Assembly (NCBI GenBank): GCA_005656395.1
Contig: SRSI01000035.1
Span: forward strand, 186,001 to 250,000
Source: Strongyloides papillosus
Taxonomy: Eukaryota; Nematoda; Chromadorea; Rhabditida; Strongyloididae
Length of the DNA: 64,000 nt
Direction: 5' to 3'
Part shown: positions 1 to 11,351 of the stretch, in pieces
Numbering within the stretch: the first letter of the stretch is position 1
How the letters are laid out: each line of letters begins with the position of its first letter
Program-made: the position numbers and the translations under genes
Notes under the pieces: model-generated
The model's database searches: none
What the model was told of the DNA's origin: nothing
What the model saw: the letters and a program-made list of their open reading frames with translations, nothing else

Positions 1-199
1 ATACATACATTACAATTTTTAAAAGAAATGTATTATTTTGTCTTTCGTGAGTGCTATTTGACATATTTGTTTTTTTTGTTTAAAATATGACAAAAAAAAA
101 TTTTCTGTGTAAATGCCTTCATACCGGCTTGATTCAACAAAATTTAAACTTATAAGCAGATTCTACAAACTTATCATCATTTGAAACATCAATAAAAAG

Positions 200-391
200 T
201 TAGTAAAAAAATTGTGCTTTAATTTTAAAGTCTTTATCATGTCTTTTCATCATTAATTCTACCACTTTTTCATAAGTATTTTTTTCAAGTAATTCAAGAT
301 TACCCAAGTACAACTTTGATCGCATATCTAAATTAATTTCCGAAGCAGATAACCATTTACTTCTATCAAGAGAATTTAATTCATACGATCT
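200..391 (-). pseudogene. possible coding remnant, family not recognised
   Basis: The minus strand reads about 60 codons of low-repeat, mixed-composition protein ending in a stop at 200-202. It includes the stretches RSKWLSASEINLDM and EKVVELMMKRHDKDFK. After the stop the same frame continues with FIDVSNDDKFVESAYKFKF before a second stop near 140. There is no start codon, and a stop lies just upstream at about 403. The composition looks more protein-like than the surrounding AT-rich DNA, so I read it as a decayed exon, but no family is recognised and it could be chance. Confidence 0.25.
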
Positions 392-594
392 TTTAATTCT
401 TGTATTTTAATAGCAAATGCTATTTTAACATCATGCTTCTAAATCCCAGATGTGTGGTTTGACAACGCGGTAATCTTTTCTTGAAAATAATCATTCTCAC
501 TACTTTTGGGACAAACCACGTATAAATACTTTTAAACAGTTAATTATATCTTATAAAATAAATTTAATTATTTTCGTTAAATAATATTGAACCC

Positions 595-1171
595 CAGAAT
601 TTAAGACTTATCTACATTAAATATGCTACATCTTTGTAAAAATTGTTACATCTTACTACATTTTGCGCCATCTTAGTACATTTTTGTGACATCTTTTTTC
701 AGACGGTAGACATTCGCTTGTCCATGGTTACTCATACTTTTTTCTTTTTTATAATGCCATTTCGCTTGATCATAGGTGACCACAAGCAAGCTGATTTCTA
801 TTGTCTCTTTTTTGATTTTATTAGGGTAGGGGTTACTGTAAAGTGCGTTCCCATGTGTGAACTGAATACAATGGAATAATCAAAAAATAACTTAGTAAAA
901 AATAAAAAAGAATACTTTTTCGCTTGCTCATATTATGTATGTTTCTTAAAAAAAACCATTTTTTTACCCAACTGACAAGCGAAAGTCACTTTTTACAGTT
1001 CAATTCCACTTTATTTTAATAATATTATTTTACTGTTTAACATACCTAAATTATGTTGAAGAATAATTTATTTGATATGAACGATACATGTCGCAAAAAT
1101 GTACTAAGATGGCGCCAAATGTCATAAGATGTAGCAAATTTAATGTAGTTGACTGTTAAATTCCATTTTCC
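595..1171. mobile_element. MITE-like element, family M1, copy 1
   Basis: The two ends are inverted copies of each other for roughly 100 bp. The left end reads TCTACATTAAATATGCTACATC then TTGCGCCATCTTAGTACA, and the right end carries the same words in reverse complement, finishing near TTCCATTTTCC. A second copy with the same ends and the same interior (the CATTCGCTTGTCCATGGTTA region) lies at 21153-21859. No transposase is encoded, so this is a non-autonomous DNA element of unassigned superfamily. The exact outer boundary is uncertain by several bases. Confidence 0.75.
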
Positions 1172-1834
1172 AATAATATTTATAATATAAGTGACATAAA
1201 AAAATGTCTGTACAAATTTATAGATTTTTTATCGTTAATTTGAAAGTATATTTTTTAAAATGCAAAGATTTCTTGCAATAAAAAATTTATTGTATCTACT
1301 TTAGATATTTTATTAACAGAAATTAATGATGTTAAAAACAAAAAAATGTGACTAAATTTATATAATAATTTCAATCACGTTAGCAAATTTTATTTACTAC
1401 TGGATTCTGTCTATTGTAGTCTTAAAACTTGAATACTGTATATTTTAAAGTAAATTACAGTATACTTAATGTCAAAGTGCAAATTTCTATAATATCTTGT
1501 TATTAAAAATTTATAAAATTGTGTTATTATAATTCGAATGTTTAAATGATAATTTTTTTAATGACATCGTTAAAAAATATATTAAACGATTATCAAAAAT
1601 ATACACTCTTTCTGTGTTTATATTTATTTTTATATAAAAGTTTTATAAATAAAAAAAATTATAAATAGTAAATAATAAATATAATATTATTTTATTTTAA
1701 TCTTTTTTATTTGTCTATGAAAACAAATTGTGTGATCTGTAGTTTACTCAAAATTTTTTTATTTGAACAAATGCAGAATGAGCTTCAAAAGCAATATAAA
1801 AGTGATAAATTTTGTGAAATATTATCATAAAAAA
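1172..1834. other. AT-rich intergenic DNA upstream of the CAP gene
   Basis: About 660 bp of very AT-rich DNA. I see no coding signal or repeat in it. It should contain the promoter of the CAP gene, but no motif can be assigned. Confidence 0.5.
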
Positions 1835-2474
1835 ATGAACAATTCAATATTTTCTGCTTTACTTCTTACTATCTTAATTGGAGTTTCAAGTTTTTCATAC
1901 GCTCAATCTCACGGTGCCCCAGCTAATGATGAATTTAGTAAATCAATTAACGACAAAATATGGAAAGGATTCAACTATGAAAGTGACTCTAAAAGCGGCT
2001 TCAAAGACATGAAGGACAGAGTAGGTTATTTTAAAATATTAAAATATTTTTTAGATATTGAAAGAAAGTAATGAATTAAGAGCAGCTCATGGTGCTCAAC
2101 CACTTACAGTTGATCCAGCTATTGAAAAAAAAGCACAAGCATATGCCGAACATCTTGCTAATAAAGTAGGACATATGGTACATGATCCAACGAATCAACA
2201 AAGTAAACAAGGAGAAAATCTTTCACAAACATCACCTAACCTCGCTCATATTTCAGCAAAAATTTGGTACGATGAAGTTAAAGATTATAACTTCAATAAT
2301 CAAGGATTTGGACATAGTACTGGACATTTCACACAATTGGTTTGGAAAGGTTCTTCCAAAGTTGGTTGTGGTGTTGCTGCCTCATCGATCGGTGTTTTTA
2401 CTGTTTGTAAATACTCACCACCAGGAAACGTTATGGGTGCATTTAAAGAAAATGTCTCTCCAAGAAAAGCATAA
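1835..2474 (+). CDS. secreted CAP/SCP-TAPS domain protein
   Basis: Two exons, 1835-2020 and 2055-2474, are split by a 34-nt GT-AG intron in phase 0, giving 201 residues. The ATG at 1835 is chosen because it begins a signal peptide (MNNSIFSALLLTILIG, ending near SYAQ). The CAP domain shows both signatures: GHFTQLVWKGS (CAP1) and CKYSPPGNVMG (CAP2). The conserved cavity residues are present: His in VGHMVHD, Glu in GENLS, Glu in WYDEVK, His in TGHFTQ. The protein should be extracellular. CAP proteins are heavily expanded in parasitic nematodes, especially Strongyloides, where many are tied to parasitic stages; a role here is inference only. The length is normal for a single-CAP protein and no lesion is seen. 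Confidence 0.93.
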
Positions 2475-2984
2475 ATTTCCAATTGCTATTTAAATTTTAT
2501 TATATAAAATCTTATTTTGCAATATTTCTTTTCTCGAAATAAATATTGTACTTGAAATTAAAATATTTAAAAAATCATGTTAAGTTACAGAAAAATTCAT
2601 AGCAACATTAGGGCTATATAAAATAATTTTTTAGTTGTAGAAGTCTGGTAGTCTGAGTTAAAATTAACGAGCCATATAAGTGTAAATATTAATTTCACGA
2701 CTTTTTTCTAATTAAAAGTCTTAATAGGATATTTTGAAATATTTTCTGTTTTTTGTTTTTATTATTTAATAGAAGATTCAAACACAATTGTTTAAATTAT
2801 TACACAAAAATATCTTTAAGTAATTTTCTACTACTTCTTAATTTAATAAATATATTATTTATTATAACATGCTTGCAAAATATTAAGAAGACACCAGAAA
2901 ACGACTTTACATATATAATAAAAAAAATTGTCTTTTTCATAACTTCTCTCAAATTCAACCAATTTTTATGATTATATAGTTAAA
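2475..2984. other. intergenic DNA, nothing identified
   Basis: Downstream of the CAP gene. AT-rich with no coding signal. The open frames in it are hydrophobic low-complexity readings of T-rich DNA. Confidence 0.5.
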
Positions 2985-3960
2985 AAATATGTTTTTCTAA
3001 CTTAAGAGAGGAAATGGGTCTTAAGTGTTTTAGGTCATAATAGACCGAGTTATCTTTAAAAAACACTCTTTTCTAGGGCCTTTTTAGATAGTTTTATTAC
3101 TTGATTAACTCGTCATAAAGTTAACGAAATATAGTGCTTTATATCTCATTCGAAAGGTAAAATTATAAAATCGTGCGGAAGGTTAGTGGTATTAGATTTG
3201 ATTTATAATTGGCCGAGTAGCAGTCCAAGAAGTAGTGACTTTTTTTAAAGAAAATTTAAAAGTTAAATTGCTACAATTTAGTCACAACTTGATGAAAACA
3301 AATAAAGCAATATATTTTATATAGAACTAAGTCTAATTTAAAAAAAATGAGTGTCTAACAAAGTTTATAGTCTAACAATAAAAAAGCTATATTAATTTAA
3401 ATGTCAACTTTTCCGCTTTTTTTCTACTTTTTTTGTAAAAATCAATTTTGTTCTAGACATAACTCTTTTCAAACTTGATTGTTTATTATGATCAAATAGT
3501 CATTTGACGTATTTTTCTCAAGTTAAGGGAAAAATTAGGGCACAAATCCTTTAGTCTACAATTAACCAAGTTATGTTTTAAAAATACCACTTTTCTATAC
3601 ACTTTTTTTTATAGTTTTCTCTTTCAAATAACTTTTGTAAAAGTAAATAAAATTTTATGTTTTATGATTTATTTAAAAGGTTAGAGTATGAAATGAGGTA
3701 GAAACCCAATATCAAAAGGATGAATAAAAGATGAATTGAGTTATGGACAAAAAAGTGATGATCGTTTTTTGGGTAAAAATTAAAATTTTCTTATGTCGTA
3801 ACTTTATGAAAGTTGTTTAAAGTAATTAAAACTAAATTTAGTACATATTTCAACGATTGGCATAAAATATGAAAACTATAACAAAGTTTGTAGCTCAAAA
3901 ATAAAATAAGTTATTTTAGGTAACTTTTTTGCTTTTTTATATACTTTTATATTGACTCGT
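2985..3960. repeat. diverged interspersed repeat, two or more units
   Basis: Two loosely similar stretches follow one another here. The second contains ACATAACTCTTTTCAAACTT, then a word like ATCAAATAGTCA, then AACCAAGTTATG. The same order of words recurs at about 35270-35640 and twice at 36990-37870 (CATAACTCTT..., AAATAGTC..., GGCAAGTTATGGAG). Identity is low (by eye), so these are old copies. No protein is conserved between units. Confidence 0.5.
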
Positions 3961-4642
3961 AGATGTATGTATGCAACGAAAAATGCAACGTTAGCATTTT
4001 TGCTCCCTTTAATTATAGAATTAGACCCTGAAATTTTGCATGAAGGTAGATCCCAACATGGACTACCATAATTTAAAAAGAAATTTTCAAAAAAGTTTCT
4101 CCAAAGTAGAAATAATTAAGGCCAAAGTACCAAAAATGGTGATTTTTTTGAATTAATGGCCGGGCCGTAAATTAACAATTGATTTGACACACACGCATAC
4201 AAATTTAGTATGTATGTGTGTCATTACTTTGTGTTGAATAATTATGTTACAAGAAAGATAAAAAAATCGTAGTTTTTTTGCATCGCCAGAAGGTTTTTCG
4301 TGACAATAATATTAAAAACAAGTTAGACTTTATAAAAAATTCTAACTTTTTGGATTTAAAATCTTCCGATATTAACTTCTAACGTTTTTAATGTATATTT
4401 TTAAAAATTAAAATCCACTTAAGTGAAGATTTTTGTAAATTATCTTTTTATTGTTGCAAATTTACAATTTTTACTGTTTTTTTCTTGCGTTTAATATAGA
4501 TTTAAGTGATATAAAAATTAATTAATGTCATGATTGAAAAGATGTATCTAGAAACTGTTTTTTGGCTACTTACAATAAAAACATTTTTCATTGTAGAGTT
4601 TGTAGATAATTAATTTTTGTCACGAAAAATTACGAAAATAAA
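3961..4642. other. intergenic DNA with one hairpin
   Basis: No gene seen. At 4186-4223 the sequence GACACACACGCATAC is followed after a short spacer by GTATGTATGTGTGTC, which can pair as a 15-bp arm with two mismatches. The rest is AT-rich with no recognised feature. Confidence 0.4.
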
Positions 4643-5212
4643 TAATAATACCAAAAAATTCGTTTTTGTAAAAAACATACTTTTATATTGAGATTCGTTT
4701 TGCGCACTCAAAAGTATGAAAATAAATTTTGCGCACTCAAAAGGATGAAAATAAATTTTGATTTTTATATTATCACTTTACCTGGCAATATAAAAGTATC
4801 GCCGTCCGAGGCATTTAAATATTTGTTGAAGACTACAAAAATATATCACTGAATATTAAATAATAAGAGCTTTTCTCATTAAAATGATAAAAAATAAGGA
4901 TATACCTAATAGTACATTTATAAACAAGTCTCTACAAAAGTAAGTATTTTAATTTCTAACCAATAAAGATCAAAATGTAAATAATTTAAAAGAAATGTTT
5001 GCTTCAACTATAGTTCAATCACAAACGATAAAGCATTCAAATGCCTCGGACGGCGATACTTTTATATTGCCAGGTAAAGTGATAATATAAAAATCAAAAT
5101 TTATTTTCATCCTTTTGAGTGCGCAAAATGAATCTCAATATAAAAGTATGTTTTTTACAAAAACGAAGTTTTTGGTATTGTTATTTATTTTATTTATATA
5201 TTTTTAAAATTA
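4643..5212. mobile_element. foldback element, family F1, copy A
   Basis: About 570 bp with near-perfect inverted arms. Left arm (about 4650-4820) reads AAAAACATACTTTTATATTG, then GCGCACTCAAAAG, then CAATATAAAAGTATCGCC and CGTCCGAGGCATTTAAAT. The right arm (5037-5205) is its reverse complement. The left arm carries an extra tandem copy of a unit of about 30 bp (GCGCACTCAAAAGTATGAAA). No protein is encoded. A diverged relative is at 9955-10345. Confidence 0.8.
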
Positions 5213-6525
5213 AGGTAAATATGTAGTTAATAGAGCAATTATATCAAATTGTTTGTGCCAAATTCAAAAATATGATAAAAATCCACTTGAATTGTTACTT
5301 GGAATTATTCAAATATTTATTTCTATTCACCTTTTCGAAATAAAAAGATTAATTTTGTTGGGTGGATTTTTTATTTAACTAAACTGTTTCAATAAATGTA
5401 AACATTATGAAATGATTCTCATACTTAGAAATATTTCATATATTATAATAACGTATTTTCGGTCGTCTTTTTTCTACAGAAATGTCTAATTTAATGAAAC
5501 AATTTTTTATACACGTACTTTTTATTAAAAATTATGTATAAAAATGCTTTTATAAAAAATATGCTCTGCGGACCAGCTATGACCTGCCAAAGGCGGTCTA
5601 AGGCTAGTTGGTAAAATAATAAACTTATAACTTATGATAAAATGTCATTTGCTGACAAAATATATCGTATGTTGTCAGAACACCTGTCTGAGACCTTAAC
5701 AGAATGAATATAGTACCATAAATTAAAATTAATTTTAAACAAAGTTATGATTTGTAAAATATTACCTTTTTTAATACTTTTAGAGACAAAGTGAATTATA
5801 AATATTATGTTTTCTAACATTTATGATGCTAAATGTCATTATTATAATTACTTAAACGTGTTAGTTAATCTAATATTACATATTTGTTTATATGTTGTCT
5901 AAAAAATTTTAATATTTTTATTATCTAAGTTTTTTGAAAGAATAATTTTTTAATATTTTTACATTATTTACTATAATTTCATACTTTTTTGCGCAATAAT
6001 TACCTTATAAAAGCATTTATACTCACTTTTAAAAACTATCGATTAATAGAATTTATTTACTTGTGTCTTAAAACTAAGACATTAGAAATCATTACAAACT
6101 TTTATAAACAATTAAATACTTTAATAAATAATAAAATTTATTTTTACTACGTCTTACCAAGTATCACTGTAATGTTTTTTATTGTCAAAACTTCAGAATT
6201 CTTATTATTGTTCCATTAAATGATGACAACTTTACAAGGATTCCGTATTTTGAGCTTTTACTGTATTGTATATAGTATTTTAAAGAAATTAAATAAGAAG
6301 AAATTTCTATCATAAAGTTTTATGATTAATGTGATTTTAAAAAAATTAGTGGTTTAATGTATTTATATGATTATTTAATGGGTATATTAACTTTTATTCT
6401 ATTGAAAAATATGAATTTTTTATATCTTTTTAAAATTGACGATATAAGAAAACAATTTTCTTTCTAAGTTTTAAAGGCATACATGAAAATGATCCTATAT
6501 AGTCGAAAACATAGAAAATATAGTA
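5213..6525. other. intergenic DNA, nothing identified
   Basis: About 1.3 kb of AT-rich DNA with no coding signal, repeat or RNA gene that I can support. Confidence 0.45.
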
Positions 6526-6713
6526 TTTGACAATGATAGACGCACTAAGATTGCAAAATGGGTTGAAACAGTGATATTTCGTCGCTTTGGTTTTGATGAC
6601 TCAGGTAAAGAAATAAATTTATACAAAGATAATAATTAATACTTTATATAATGAAGAGCAAATTTAATAATTCTTTAAGATTATTTCAATTGCGATGAAT
6701 TTCATTTTATTAT
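6526..6713 (+). pseudogene. decayed relative of the 7169-8782 orphan gene
   Basis: Two short blocks match the C-terminal part of the orphan protein encoded 1.8-2 kb downstream. At 6526-6605 the reading FDNDRRTKIAKWVETVIF parallels FNGERKVNIPPWVETVMF. At about 6650-6713 the reading KSKFNNSLRLFQ, then a stop, then ISFYY parallels NKFNISLRCLKENDIYY. The blocks are in the same order and orientation as in the intact gene, but separated by stops and with nothing recognisable between or before them. This is best explained as the tail of a tandem paralogue that has almost eroded away. Confidence 0.6.
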
Positions 6714-7168
6714 GTTTTATATGAGTTCTCAATTTTTTTCTCAAAATTAAATTTAAAATTTGTTACATATTTTATTCATTCCTCAAATACAGTATATTTT
6801 TTGTTTAACATTGTTTTGATTTATTACACCAAATAATTTTTAACGATATGTATATTGATATTCAGAAATAAAAAACCTTTCATTAAAAAAATAAATGAAT
6901 ATCATATTTACGCTATGAGTCACAATGATACTTAAAAGGAATAATGCGATTAAAGTCATATGATTTTTTATTTTTTTTATAGACTTTTTACCACAATCAA
7001 TTTTTATTATACTTCTTAACGACAATTTGCACTTTTTATTACTAACAGCAACGCCTTCTTAGTTGTTTTATAAACGTGCTATTTTAAAATATTTATTACC
7101 TAAAAGTCTCCATAGAAACATTGGCCTACCAACATATATAATTTTTCTAAATATTTTTCTACATTACC
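6714..7168. other. intergenic DNA upstream of the orphan gene
   Basis: About 450 bp, AT-rich, no coding signal. It presumably includes the promoter of the gene at 7169, but no motif is assignable. Confidence 0.4.
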
Positions 7169-8782
7169 ATGTCTTCTGAAAGTGTCGAGACTAAAGATTT
7201 GATTAATGATTGTGATTCATTATCAGATATTACTAAACTTTTAAGTAAGACAAATTCTAATGATTATGAAATTCATAAAAAATTTGACTACTTATCAAGT
7301 CATTTTGATATTAAAATATCTAATATTGAAGATATTCAAAATTCTGATATACTATGCAGTAAAACATGTGGTTCTGAGAAAGTTTGTATCAACGATATGA
7401 AGACAATTTTGAGCAATCAACCAAAGATAAATTTTGAAATTAGTAATTATATATCATTCCTTATTGAAGATGATACAGAGAAATTGTCTGATGATGATAA
7501 AGTATATCTTGCTAGTAAGTATTCATCATTTTTCCAATTTATTATTGATCAATTTCCAAATGTTAACGAATTAAATATTTCAAATGGTTTTGATAATATA
7601 TCAAGTAGCTGTTTAATTTTACAAATCTATGAAAAATTAAAATCAACTAAAATAAAAAAGGCTGGATCAATTTATTTTGATCAACTTTTAAAGTATGCGG
7701 AGAAATACAATTTTTCAAATCATGGTATTTTCGATGGATTACCAAATTTACATGAAATATGTTTATGTATACGTTCAAATACAAACTATGATAACTTATC
7801 TAACATCAATGATTCAATAAAAGATTTTTTGGATTATATTGTCAAGATTAAAGACGTACGTTTAATTATAGATTTCGAGAGTGGTGATAATGATTCACTA
7901 GCAAACGCCTTAAAAATGTTAAATTATGGAAAAACTATAAATTTAAATATTCAAATGAATCATGATTTGGATTGGAATAAGTATTTAAAGGAAAGTAATT
8001 ATAATTTTAGCGAGGAAATGATAAATATAAAAGATGAAACAAAATTCCTGATGGTTTCTATTAATGAAATAAACGATTTTAAGGTTTTAAAGATAATTTT
8101 AAATTCATTGGAAAATTTACAACATATTAAAATTTATGTAGAAACTTCACTACTAAAAGTAATATTGGACGAATATAAGTCATTGGATGATGCAAAATCA
8201 TATTTAAAAGAATTCTTTAACTATAGAAGTTGTTTAAAACACTTGACAAGTGCAAGAATTTCTTTTGGAAGTTATGATACCTCACCAGAGAATTCAAGTA
8301 GTGAAAATATGAAACATTTATATAATTTTATGATGGATTGTATAATATCTATCTTACCATCATCAATAAGTAAATTACTTTACTTAATGCAAGCGGAACA
8401 CATGACATTAGAATTTTTTGAAAAAATTGGCATTCTTTTTCCTTCCCTTACAACAATTTCATTTTTACTTTGCTACAATATACCTGAAAATGCTCTTTAC
8501 AAAATTCCATCATTAAGAAATGTTGTTTTTAATGGTGAAAGAAAAGTTAATATTCCACCATGGGTTGAAACAGTTATGTTTTTGTATTTTGATATTGATT
8601 TTTACTATCCCGATGATATTGTATCAGATAACAAAAATAATGAACATTATTTTACCTTAATGGACAATAAGTTTAATATATCGTTAAGATGTTTAAAAGA
8701 AAATGATATTTATTATATTGCATTCCTGAAAAATTTTGAAAAATGGAAGGAGTTAGATAAGTTAATGAGCATTTGTTACTAA
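7169..8782 (+). CDS. orphan 537-residue protein with leucine-rich spacing
   Basis: A single uninterrupted frame begins at ATG 7169 (MSSESVETKDLINDCDSLSD) and encodes 537 residues with no signal peptide or membrane segment. No family is recognised. The protein is rich in Asn, Asp, Ser, Lys and Ile, as expected from AT-rich coding DNA. Several segments have spacing like degenerate leucine-rich repeats: FPNVNELNIS, LPNLHEICLCI, FPSLTTISFLLC, IPSLRNVVF. A short hydrophilic N-terminal region precedes them, where an F-box would sit in F-box/LRR proteins, but I cannot identify an F-box. The length and open frame argue for a real gene under selection. A decayed paralogue at 6526-6713 suggests a local lineage-specific family. 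The function is unknown and probably intracellular. Confidence 0.8.
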   Translation: MSSESVETKDLINDCDSLSDITKLLSKTNSNDYEIHKKFDYLSSHFDIKISNIEDIQNSDILCSKTCGSEKVCINDMKTILSNQPKINFEISNYISFLIEDDTEKLSDDDKVYLASKYSSFFQFIIDQFPNVNELNISNGFDNISSSCLILQIYEKLKSTKIKKAGSIYFDQLLKYAEKYNFSNHGIFDGLPNLHEICLCIRSNTNYDNLSNINDSIKDFLDYIVKIKDVRLIIDFESGDNDSLANALKMLNYGKTINLNIQMNHDLDWNKYLKESNYNFSEEMINIKDETKFLMVSINEINDFKVLKIILNSLENLQHIKIYVETSLLKVILDEYKSLDDAKSYLKEFFNYRSCLKHLTSARISFGSYDTSPENSSSENMKHLYNFMMDCIISILPSSISKLLYLMQAEHMTLEFFEKIGILFPSLTTISFLLCYNIPENALYKIPSLRNVVFNGERKVNIPPWVETVMFLYFDIDFYYPDDIVSDNKNNEHYFTLMDNKFNISLRCLKENDIYYIAFLKNFEKWKELDKLMSICY

Positions 8783-8987
8783 TTAAAATATGTAATTTAT
8801 TTTGGATTATAACTATCATAAAAGCGTTTTTAATGAAATTATTTTATAATTATGGATTACTAAATTTTATATAAAATTTTTTACATAATTATTAAAAATT
8901 GACGTTTATTTTATAAAATACATTCAACAATTTTTGACTATTTTTTCTCTTATAAAAAAAAGTTAATGTCTAAGCAATATTTTAAAT

Positions 8988-9273
8988 TGTTGGATATATA
9001 TGAGATTTAGAAAACACGTACACGATAGATAACAATAATAACTTTATTAATAATAAACGATTCTACAATATAACACCAACAGTCCAAAGCCGACTGTATA
9101 AGACGGAGTAAAAGTAAAGAATGAATAGTTAACAAAAATTGGTCCCTTTTATACCTTGGATTTTAGGCGACCTTCCAAATTCTCAGGATTATCCTTTTGA
9201 GAGAGCGGATCCTTTGTTACATTTCCATGAAAGTCCGCGTGAGAGTCAGAGATTCTTTCTTCTATACAAAACA
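8988..9273 (-). mobile_element. solo LTR of an LTR retrotransposon
   Basis: The 286-bp segment begins TGTTGGAT and ends CAAAACA on the plus strand. It is flanked on both sides by the 5-bp direct repeat TAAAT (8983-8987 and 9274-9278). Read on the minus strand it has LTR order: TG start, a TATA-like GGTATAAAAGG, a polyadenylation signal AATAAAG, and a CCAACA end. There is no second LTR or coding region, so this is a solo LTR left by LTR-LTR recombination. It does not match the LTR of the element at 14173-20009. Confidence 0.8.
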
Positions 9274-9278
9274 TAAAT

Positions 9279-9954
9279 TTTTAAAAAATTTATTAATATA
9301 TATTATAATTTTTTTTATATTGCGTTTTAGTGCTTTCACTACAAATCATTTTTCGTTTATATCTTGTTTAGATACATTTTATAAAAAATATTTTGAAGAA
9401 GTTTCCTTAATATCACATTAAATTTAATGGATAATACTTCTGATAAATACACGCTTTATGCTATAGTAAATATTTATTCTGATTTAAAGCAAACATTTTT
9501 CATTTATCATTAAAGTTATTTTTAGACAAAAACATTTATTTAGGTTACTCATCGTGTATGTAAAAATAATCAAATTTTTTTAATAATGGTTACAGAATTG
9601 TAAAATTTTTTATGATAAAAATAGGATATAAATGTTTATAATTCAATTATATTATTTAAAAGACCCAATAAATATTACGATTGAATGATTGATGAAATAT
9701 CCTTGTTTAATGTTAACTGAAAATGTAGTTGAGAAGTTTTTAGTTCAGGTAATTGAGTTTCTTATATAATCTTTATTGTTTAGATGTTTGATCTTGTTTA
9801 TTTCGAATAGTTTATTGGCTTGTTTATTAGTTTGCTTACAGAATCATTTTTTTGAATGAATACTATTTTTAGTAAAAGAAAGTAGCCTTAATTAATGTTT
9901 ATAATAGATAAATAACCAAATCAAAGCAAGTGTTTTTGTTACTTAAATATACTT
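9279..9954. other. intergenic DNA, nothing identified
   Basis: AT-rich DNA between the solo LTR and the next foldback element. No coding or repeat signal seen. Confidence 0.4.
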
Positions 9955-10345
9955 TTATAACAATATTCAATTTGGCGAACGGGAAAGTATAAAAGTAAAT
10001 TCAGATTCTTATACTATCACTTTACATGTTATAAAAGTAGTCTGTTCCGAGGCATCTAAATTTAGTTTGATAACTAATAGAAATATATCATTAGATTTTA
10101 AATTATAAATTTAAGATACATCGTGTAAGGTTACACTATTAACAATAAAACCTTTTTTATTTTTAAAAATTAAAATGAAATGTAACTAACATAAAAATTA
10201 AGCAAAACAATTTTTCTAATTATGATTTATTTAAAAAGATAGATATTTAAATTTCATGAACGACGCTACTTTTATAACAGGTGAAGTGATGATATAAGAA
10301 TCAAAATTTATTTTCGTACTTTTCTGTTCGCAGATTTTAATATCG
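9955..10345. mobile_element. foldback element, family F1, copy B (diverged)
   Basis: The arms TATCACTTTACATGTTATAA (left, near 10015) and TTATAACAGGTGAAGTGATG (right, near 10270) are inverted copies. Outer words GCGAACGGGAAAGTA and TACTTTTCTGTTCGC also pair. The internal word CCGAGGCATCTAAAT matches CCGAGGCATTTAAAT of copy A at 4643-5212. This is an older, more diverged member of the same non-autonomous family, and it encodes nothing. Confidence 0.6.
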
Positions 10346-11037
10346 TTATAAATGTATATTGAAGTAACAAAAACAATTGTTTTTGTTTCGGTTATTTCTA
10401 AGAATAATAAGATTTGTTAATTATTTAAAATGATGTAAATCTTTCAAGACATAGTAAATTTTTATAAAATTATACTTATCTAGAATTCATACTTTTTTCT
10501 ACAACATGTTTTAAGATTTATTATTAGATATTGATTTTAAATAAAGTTATAAATGCTTTAAAGTAAACGTTTTTAACAATTATCAAAATAATAAGTTTAA
10601 CCTTTTTGGAATATTAATAGTTGTAATAAAGACAAGTAGGAAATATTTAATCATACACACAAAAATTAAAATGGTCATTTTTTTGAACCATTTCGCATAT
10701 TGACATTTTGTAATTGACACACCTTAAATTCATATGTTAAAAATAGCTAAAAATCAACATATGACACTTACCTTTTGACATTAGACAAATGTTGAACATT
10801 GATATATACCAAATTACAATAAATGACATTAAACACATGTTAATATGTCTTATTTTAAATTTTTGACAATATTTTTCTAAAATTCAAGAAAAATACTTTT
10901 TTTAAAAATAATTAATTATAAATTTAATATTTTATATAAAAAACATTGTTTTCAGGTGTATAAGCAAATTATATGTATTTTGTACTACTTTAAATAGGTA
11001 AAAAAAGATTAAAAAAGAAATTTCAATAAATATAATT
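10346..11037. other. intergenic DNA, short repeated words only
   Basis: About 690 bp. Around 10690-10870 the words TTGACATT/AATGACA and CATATGTTA/AACATATG recur several times in both orientations, giving weak foldback potential. No gene seen. Confidence 0.35.
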
Positions 11038-11351
11038 TTAATCTTCTGCATCCGATGAGTTCCCACTTTGAATGTCATCATTTTCAATGTTTGCACTTTC
11101 ATTTTCTTCAATAAAACTATTTAAAAAGAGTGAAACATCAAGTATGTCTTCATTCATCTTTTCTTCTATTATATTTTCTTGCGCCAATTCATACATGTCG
11201 TAATTAAATGTATTAATATTCGTAGATTCAGATAATGTTTTCGTTAAAAATTTAAGCTTGTTATGAAAAATGGTTCTTTTTATAACTGTATATGCTAGGC
11301 TTATTTTTTCTTTTGAATTTTTTAGAATATTTTTTACGTTGCTATTGGAGG
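11038..11351 (-). CDS. terminal exon of an unidentified gene (upstream exons not found)
   Basis: The minus strand has an open frame from a clean acceptor (TTTGTTTAG, ending at 11352) to a stop at 11038-11040. It has 314 nt, i.e. two bases of a split codon plus 104 codons including the stop. The protein looks real: it includes EKISLAYTVIKRTIFHNKLK, a hydrophilic middle, and a very acidic tail (EENESANIENDDIQSGNSSD, then AED). I cannot recognise the family. No upstream exon is convincing in 11352-12430, so the gene may be truncated or a captured fragment. The acidic C-terminus would fit a nuclear or regulatory protein, but that is only a guess. Confidence 0.45.

Noticed and set aside
643..879. 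78-codon open frame
   Set aside because: Lies wholly inside the M1 MITE; T-rich low-complexity translation, not shared as a frame with the second copy.
9197..9421. 74-codon open frame
   Set aside because: Starts inside the solo LTR and runs into AT-rich flank; the LTR explains the DNA.
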